Source of the DNA: Lachnospiraceae bacterium
Lineage (GTDB): Bacteria > Bacillota > Clostridia > Lachnospirales > Lachnospiraceae
Direction of reading: 5' to 3'
NCBI GenBank assembly: GCA_017958465.1
Contig: JAGDCQ010000265.1
Span: 1-16,029 of the forward strand
DNA length: 16,029 nt
This document shows positions 12,426 through 16,029 of this stretch, piece by piece. The translations under genes and the position numbers were made by a program. Position 1 is the stretch's first letter, and every line of letters starts with the position of its first letter. The notes beneath the pieces were generated by a model. That model was not told the origin of the DNA and made no database searches. It worked only from the letters and a program-made list of their open reading frames with translations.

Positions 12426-14810
12426 TCATTTAAGATTTGAGTTGATCTTGGTTATCAGGTCCTCCACAAGGAAGGGCTTTGGAACGTGGGCGTTCATTCC
12501 GGCGTCAAGGGCTGCCTGCACATCTGCTGCAAAGGCGTTGGCTGTCATCGCGATGACAGGGATAGACGCAAGGACGGGGTCGCTAATGGCGCGGATCCTG
12601 CGTGTAGCCTCAAGGCCGTCCATCACGGGCATCTTCACATCCATAAGGATAAGGTCGATATCGCCGTGCTTCGAATTCTTCACTATATCCACCGCATCAA
12701 CACCGCTGGTGCTCTTGAGCACATTAAACCCGTATTTGAGGAGCACATATTCGCAGAGCTTCAGGTTTATGGCGGTGTCGTCAACGATCAGCACAGTTTT
12801 GCCGTCGTAGCGCCTGTTCATAGCCTCGGACACGGCAGCTGCGCGCTGCGAAGCGTCTTCGGTCCTGTCGGTCGGTTCAAGAGGAAGAATGATGATGAAC
12901 TCGCTCCCTTTCCCGGGTGCGGTCTTCAGCTCTATCGTGCCGTTCATCATATTTACGATATTGTTGACGATGGCCATGCCAAGGCCTGTGCCCTGTATCT
13001 CGTTAACGGTGTCGCCGGACTCCCTTGAGTAAGCATCCCAGATGTGGTCCTTAAACTCCTCGGACATGCCGATGCCTGTATCCTTCACGCGGATCTCGTA
13101 GCGGAGCTTGCCCTTGCGGCTCAAAAGCCGCCCTGTCAGGAAAACGCTGCCGCCTTCGGCGGTGAACTTGTACGCGTTTGAGAGGAGGTTTAGCAGGATC
13201 TGCCTGAACCGCAGCTTGTCGCAGCTTACGGTGTCGTTCTCCAGCTCGTTGATGCTCACGGTGAAGTTCAGCTTCTTTTCGTCCATCTTGCCGCGTACCA
13301 TCTCTGCGCACTCTTCGAAAAGCGTCTTCAGGCGCACAGGAGAGAGGGTGAGGGTCATCTTACCGCTCTCGATACGGCTCATATCAAGGATATCGTTGAT
13401 AAGGCTCATCAGGTGGTCGCCGGCTGTCACTATCCTGTTCAGGTAGTCCTCGAGGCGCTCCCTGTTGTCAAGCTCTTCGAGGGCCAGGCGCGAAAACCCG
13501 GTGATGGCGCTCATCGGCGTGCGGATGTCGTGGGACATATTCGAGAAGAAGACAGTCTTCGCCTGGTTCGCGCGGTTCGCCTCTTCGATGGCGTTAAGGA
13601 GGAGCTTCTGACGATCCTCAAGTTCCGCCTTCTGGGCCGCGATCAGTATGTCGTCATCCATCTTGCGCGCACGCATATCGTCCATAACAGACTGGGTGAT
13701 GAGCAGCCTGTCGACGTTTCCGTTGCCACGCTCCATAACATGGAACCCAAGGCGCGACCAGCGGCCGTTTTCCTTATCCTTGTAAACTATCTCACGGCGG
13801 TCGAAATCTGCAAAAAGCTCAGTCCTGATGCGGTCCACATCCGTAAGGAGCGCCGCACTTTCGGTCTCGCCGTTGCTTTCAAGGAGCTCTGCCAGAAGTT
13901 TTGCAAGCTCGCTGTATCTTGCCTTATCGGAAAGAGTGATAGAACCGTCTGTCTTTACGACTTTCACTGTGTCCTTTATGAAATCCGTCACGAACAGGCA
14001 GCGGTAGTCGCCCGCGAGGGACGCGATTATCTCGTTATCAAGCTTTATGTGCCCAAGCTCCGTCTCGGAGATGAGAGTTGCCGAACCAAAGGCTTTTACA
14101 GGCTTTCCGGCCTCGTCAAACTCCGTGGTGTATTTCACGCGGAAGGGCACACGCCCCACTGTGAGCGGGATATCGGCTTCAAGCTCCTTTGCGCCTGCGT
14201 CTATCTGGCGCATCATATCACGATACATGTCCGCGTAATCCGGCGGGAAGATCCCCGCGTCTATGGCGGGTTCGGGGTAGTTTTCCACCAGCGCAGGCAG
14301 GCCAAGATCACGCATGCAGCGGTAGCACGGGCGCATCTCCTTTGTGGCAACGGTGTACTCCCAGTTATATATATTTATCTGCTCACTGGCAGACTTGTAT
14401 CTGTGCTCAATGTCGGCAAGGCTGTCCTGGGTCCTGCGCTCGTTGGTGATATTACGCACAACCTCGCACACAACCGTGTCATCACCGGTCTTTTCAAGCA
14501 GGACAAAACGGCTCCTGATGCAGATAGTCTCCTCGCCGCAGCACCCTGATTCAAAGGTGCGCCAGGTCTCACAGGTCTGCTCTTCGCCGGAGGATACACA
14601 CTTTTCGAGCGCCCTCATGAAGTTTTTCATGTTGCGCTCGTCAAGCGCACCCCTCAGCACATGGTCTGAGTATTCGTCTTTTGAGATGTTGAGCCACTGC
14701 TCTGATATAAGTCTGTCGTTTACGCCGATCAGCGTCAGAGCCCCGTCCTTGTAATCGAAGACACTTGCAGGCTCGGCAAACCGGCTGTTCAGGATTTCTT
14801 CGAATCTCAT
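12426..14810 (-). CDS. Hybrid sensor histidine kinase/response regulator
   Basis: A 794-residue cytoplasmic hybrid kinase; no membrane segment is seen. Order: PAS-like module (about 1-125, closing with VVCEVVRNITNE), a second PAS-like module (about 140-250, FDEAGKPVKAFGSATLI), a third sensory module (about 260-385), a short coiled linker, the phospho-acceptor domain (FSNMSHDIRTPMSAITG, His427), the ATPase domain (N-box NLLSNAYKFTA near 541-551, DTGIG at 577-581, GTGLGM at 607-612) and a receiver domain (about 671-792, VDDTAINLKL, phospho-acceptor Asp724 in LILMDVKMPVMDG, Lys778 in VPKPF). All catalytic residues are present. There is no HPt or DNA-binding domain, so a separate relay partner is needed. 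The start at 14810 follows GGAGG at 14821-14825; an in-frame ATG at 14828 overlaps that region and lacks a ribosome site. The signal is unknown. Confidence 0.93.
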   Translation of the reverse strand: MRFEEILNSRFAEPASVFDYKDGALTLIGVNDRLISEQWLNISKDEYSDHVLRGALDERNMKNFMRALEKCVSSGEEQTCETWRTFESGCCGEETICIRSRFVLLEKTGDDTVVCEVVRNITNERRTQDSLADIEHRYKSASEQINIYNWEYTVATKEMRPCYRCMRDLGLPALVENYPEPAIDAGIFPPDYADMYRDMMRQIDAGAKELEADIPLTVGRVPFRVKYTTEFDEAGKPVKAFGSATLISETELGHIKLDNEIIASLAGDYRCLFVTDFIKDTVKVVKTDGSITLSDKARYSELAKLLAELLESNGETESAALLTDVDRIRTELFADFDRREIVYKDKENGRWSRLGFHVMERGNGNVDRLLITQSVMDDMRARKMDDDILIAAQKAELEDRQKLLLNAIEEANRANQAKTVFFSNMSHDIRTPMSAITGFSRLALEELDNRERLEDYLNRIVTAGDHLMSLINDILDMSRIESGKMTLTLSPVRLKTLFEECAEMVRGKMDEKKLNFTVSINELENDTVSCDKLRFRQILLNLLSNAYKFTAEGGSVFLTGRLLSRKGKLRYEIRVKDTGIGMSEEFKDHIWDAYSRESGDTVNEIQGTGLGMAIVNNIVNMMNGTIELKTAPGKGSEFIIILPLEPTDRTEDASQRAAAVSEAMNRRYDGKTVLIVDDTAINLKLCEYVLLKYGFNVLKSTSGVDAVDIVKNSKHGDIDLILMDVKMPVMDGLEATRRIRAISDPVLASIPVIAMTANAFAADVQAALDAGMNAHVPKPFLVEDLITKINSNLK

Positions 14811-14820
14811 AATCCCTATT

Positions 14821-14825
14821 CCTCC
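14821..14825 (-). promoter_or_regulatory. Ribosome binding site fixing the kinase start
   Basis: On the minus strand GGAGG lies ten bases before ATG 14810. The upstream in-frame ATG at 14828 directly precedes this site and has only TATATGC before it. Confidence 0.75.
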
Positions 14826-14852
14826 CATGCATATAGATACACATTCAGATAT

Positions 14853-14881
14853 ATTTTACACGAAAACGGGTGAAAAATCAA
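14853..14881 (-). promoter_or_regulatory. Promoter of the hybrid kinase gene
   Basis: On the minus strand: TTGATT (14881-14876), 17 bases, TAAAAT (14858-14853). The start is predicted near 14846, a leader of about 35 bases. The spacer contains one copy of an 11-bp inverted repeat (14865-14875). Confidence 0.72.
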
Positions 14882-14978
14882 TCTATTACTTGAAACAGGG
14901 CAATTTTCGTATTGAATATATCAATGCCGGATTATTTACTTCGTCGTTGCCTATGCATACTCGGGACTTTCACCCGTT
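14865..14978. repeat. 11-bp inverted repeat pair flanking the kinase promoter
   Basis: AACGGGTGAAA (14865-14875) is the exact reverse complement of TTTCACCCGTT (14968-14978), 92 bases apart. One copy sits between the -35 and -10 of the kinase promoter, the other about 90 bases upstream of it. Confidence 0.6.
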
Positions 14979-15004
14979 AGAGTGCGCCCATGGCGCGCAA
15001 ACTA

Positions 15005-15038
15005 TAAAACAGGAAACATCATTCAAATGTTTCCTGTT
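15005..15038 (-). terminator. Terminator of the cysteine-hydrolase gene
   Basis: On the minus strand AACAGGAAACA (15038-15028) pairs perfectly with TGTTTCCTGTT (15018-15008) around a nine-base loop, and is followed by TTTATAG. It lies about 90 bases past the stop codon at 15126. Confidence 0.8.
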
Positions 15039-15125
15039 CCGATCATTATAACGTATTCTGTTGATCGATCACAACGAACAATATCAGGCGAGTTATCGGG
15101 TTTATAATCTACTAGTCACCGCCTC

Positions 15126-15668
15126 CTACTCGATCTCTTCTTCGTCTTCATTGTTTCTGAAAGGGAGCAGACAAGGGGGACCGCTGCAGGGCACCACAGT
15201 CCAATGAACGTTGGTCTGCTTATAGCAGATTTTGCATGTGTCTGCATAAAGATAATAATGACTATTACCGCTGTGGTATTCTTGACCTGCGTAACCGTTT
15301 ATATAATCGTGATATCTGTAATAATACACACTTACCTGACCGGTATTGTGATTATAATAATTTGACGGAACATCTGAAACAGAATGATCATAGACACCTG
15401 CCTGTCCCCATTTAGAGCGTATGGTAATATTCCCGTTATTTATGCTTAATACTATACCGGAGTGGGCAGCGATCCCGTTTTCATCAAGGTAAACGATGAT
15501 GTCTTTTTCCTGTATGTTTCCAACACTAACGGCAGTACACTGAGGATCATATCGAAAAGCGTCTATATTTGGAATCCAGTACGAGTTTCCGGTAGAAGCT
15601 CTGTACCACGCAAACGAATGACAATTATATAGTGCCGATGGTTGAAATACCGGTTGCTGGTTGTACAA
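15126..15668 (-). CDS. Cysteine-hydrolase candidate (NCHSFAWY motif), C-terminal fragment after a frameshift
   Basis: The frame is open from 15809 (just after a TGA at 15812-15810) to the stop at 15126. The first possible start codon is TTG 15668, which has no ribosome site and lies inside what looks like mid-protein sequence. So this is probably the rear of the gene that begins at the window's right edge. Features: YNCHSFAWY, with Cys and His in the arrangement of papain-like NlpC/P60 or CHAP hydrolases; DIIVYLDENGIAAHSGIVLS, with a candidate catalytic His; and SKWGQAGVYDHSVSD. These suggest a peptidoglycan- or amide-cleaving enzyme; I recall similar uncharacterised clostridial and bacillar proteins but cannot name the family. 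The tail has CKIC and PCSGPPC, possibly metal-binding, and ends in an acidic run (NEDEEEIE). G+C is near 38% in sampled lines, well below the rest of the window. Confidence 0.6.
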   Translation of the reverse strand: MYNQQPVFQPSALYNCHSFAWYRASTGNSYWIPNIDAFRYDPQCTAVSVGNIQEKDIIVYLDENGIAAHSGIVLSINNGNITIRSKWGQAGVYDHSVSDVPSNYYNHNTGQVSVYYYRYHDYINGYAGQEYHSGNSHYYLYADTCKICYKQTNVHWTVVPCSGPPCLLPFRNNEDEEEIE

Positions 15669-15784
15669 GCTGTTAATATATGATTTCTCTGTGGATGTCC
15701 ATTCGCGATCAGCACTATATATTTGAGCAATGTATATTCCGCTTACGGAGTAGACACCACCGCTTAAATCATATGCTATTCCGT

Positions 15785-16029
15785 TTAGGATAAATGCTGC
15801 CGGGGGAGCTCAGAATATTCTGTGGTAAGCAGTTCCTGCAGATAAGGATAGTTTTGACGTATGGATTCCCTGTCACAAATATTGCCTTCGAGCAACGTTT
15901 GCATAAGAATTGCAGAAACCCGTATCTTGCCTAAAAAAATGCTACTGTCTTCGATAACAAGTTTTGCTTTTTTATTCAATTCATCAAGGAAATCCGCTCT
16001 TAATAATAATTCTCTGTAAGCGGCATTAA
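15785..16029 (-). CDS. N-terminal part of the same frameshifted gene, running off the window
   Basis: This frame is open from the right edge (reading NAAYRELLLRADFLDEL at first) to TAA at 15785-15787. An internal TTG at 15979 is not needed as a start, because the frame continues upstream without a stop to the last base. The peptide is charged, predicted helical, and contains NYPYLQELLTTEYSEL, after which it reads only PRQHLS before the stop. The real continuation is in the next frame (PPAAFILNGIAYDLSGGVYS). I do not recognise a domain in this part. Confidence 0.6.
   Translation of the reverse strand, partial: NAAYRELLLRADFLDELNKKAKLVIEDSSIFLGKIRVSAILMQTLLEGNICDRESIRQNYPYLQELLTTEYSELPRQHLS
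15800..15809 (-). other. Frameshift junction in a C5 tract
   Basis: On the minus strand GAG-CTC-CCC-CGG is read as E-L-P-R and stops ten codons after the GAG codon. Adding one C to the C-run gives GAG-CTC-CCC-CCG-GCA (E-L-P-P-A) and joins the two open frames into one protein of at least 300 residues. A homopolymer indel, genuine or from sequencing, is the simplest explanation. A programmed -1 slip is possible, but the site is not a standard slippery heptamer. Confidence 0.7.

Larger units (their letters stand above)
14811..15125. other. Non-coding gap between the kinase and the hydrolase fragment
   Basis: I see no gene in these 315 bases. They hold the kinase promoter (14853-14881), a pair of 11-bp inverted repeats (14865 and 14968), a small dyad ATTGA-ATATA-TCAAT (14911-14925) and the terminator of the upstream minus-strand gene (15005-15038). 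The composition is AT-rich. Confidence 0.7.

Noticed and set aside
13413..14549. Open frame of 378 codons on the + strand
   Set aside because: It is antisense to the hybrid kinase, which has every expected motif; the peptide on this strand has no recognisable features or ribosome site.
14985..14995. Small dyad CGCC-CAT-GGCG
   Set aside because: Four-base arms are expected by chance and the position fits neither gene.

Overview
The window looks like a piece of chromosome from a Gram-positive anaerobe of the class Clostridia, probably Lachnospiraceae-like. The reasons are the proteins themselves: lipoproteins with Pro/Thr-rich linkers, a lipoprotein serpin, a clostridial-type HExxH/CPEC protein, an ApbE/NusG-II/Gx-transporter operon, strong AGGAGG-type ribosome binding sites and several TTG starts. 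Most of it is moderately GC-rich; sampled lines give 55-62% G+C. The last 900 bases sample near 38% and look foreign. I see no tRNA, rRNA, CRISPR array, transposase or complete mobile element.

Left part (1-4413, + strand): the tail of a CPA1-type cation/proton antiporter, a run of short tandem repeats, the potassium-channel regulator TrkA, a large uncharacterised FAD-dependent dehydrogenase with a four-cysteine motif, and a highly expressed class II fructose-bisphosphate aldolase. The aldolase has its own extended -10 promoter and a strong terminator. Antiporter and trkA together suggest monovalent-cation and pH homeostasis.

Middle (4437-7212, + strand): two surface lipoproteins in a row. 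One has a transglutaminase-like Cys-His-Asp domain, the other is a full serpin with an inhibitory-type hinge. Both use Pro/Thr-rich linkers to hold the domain away from the membrane. The serpin gene has phased A-tracts upstream and ends at a strong terminator.

Centre (7231-11417): a SulP anion transporter on the minus strand is divergent from a compact three-gene + strand operon: lipoprotein ApbE (FMN transferase), a membrane-anchored NusG-II domain protein, and a Gx-family membrane protein. Each side of the divergent gap has a good sigma-A type promoter. The trio resembles parts of extracytoplasmic flavinylation / extracellular electron transfer loci, but no flavinylation substrate is seen here.

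Right part (11531-14810, - strand): a small protein combining an EF-hand loop, two CxxC pairs and an HExxH motif, then a 794-residue hybrid sensor kinase with its own promoter and terminator.

Right edge (15126-16029, - strand): a gene for a papain-like cysteine hydrolase candidate (NCHSFAWY motif), broken by a single-base frameshift in a C-tract and running off the window. It is AT-rich and is followed by its own terminator.
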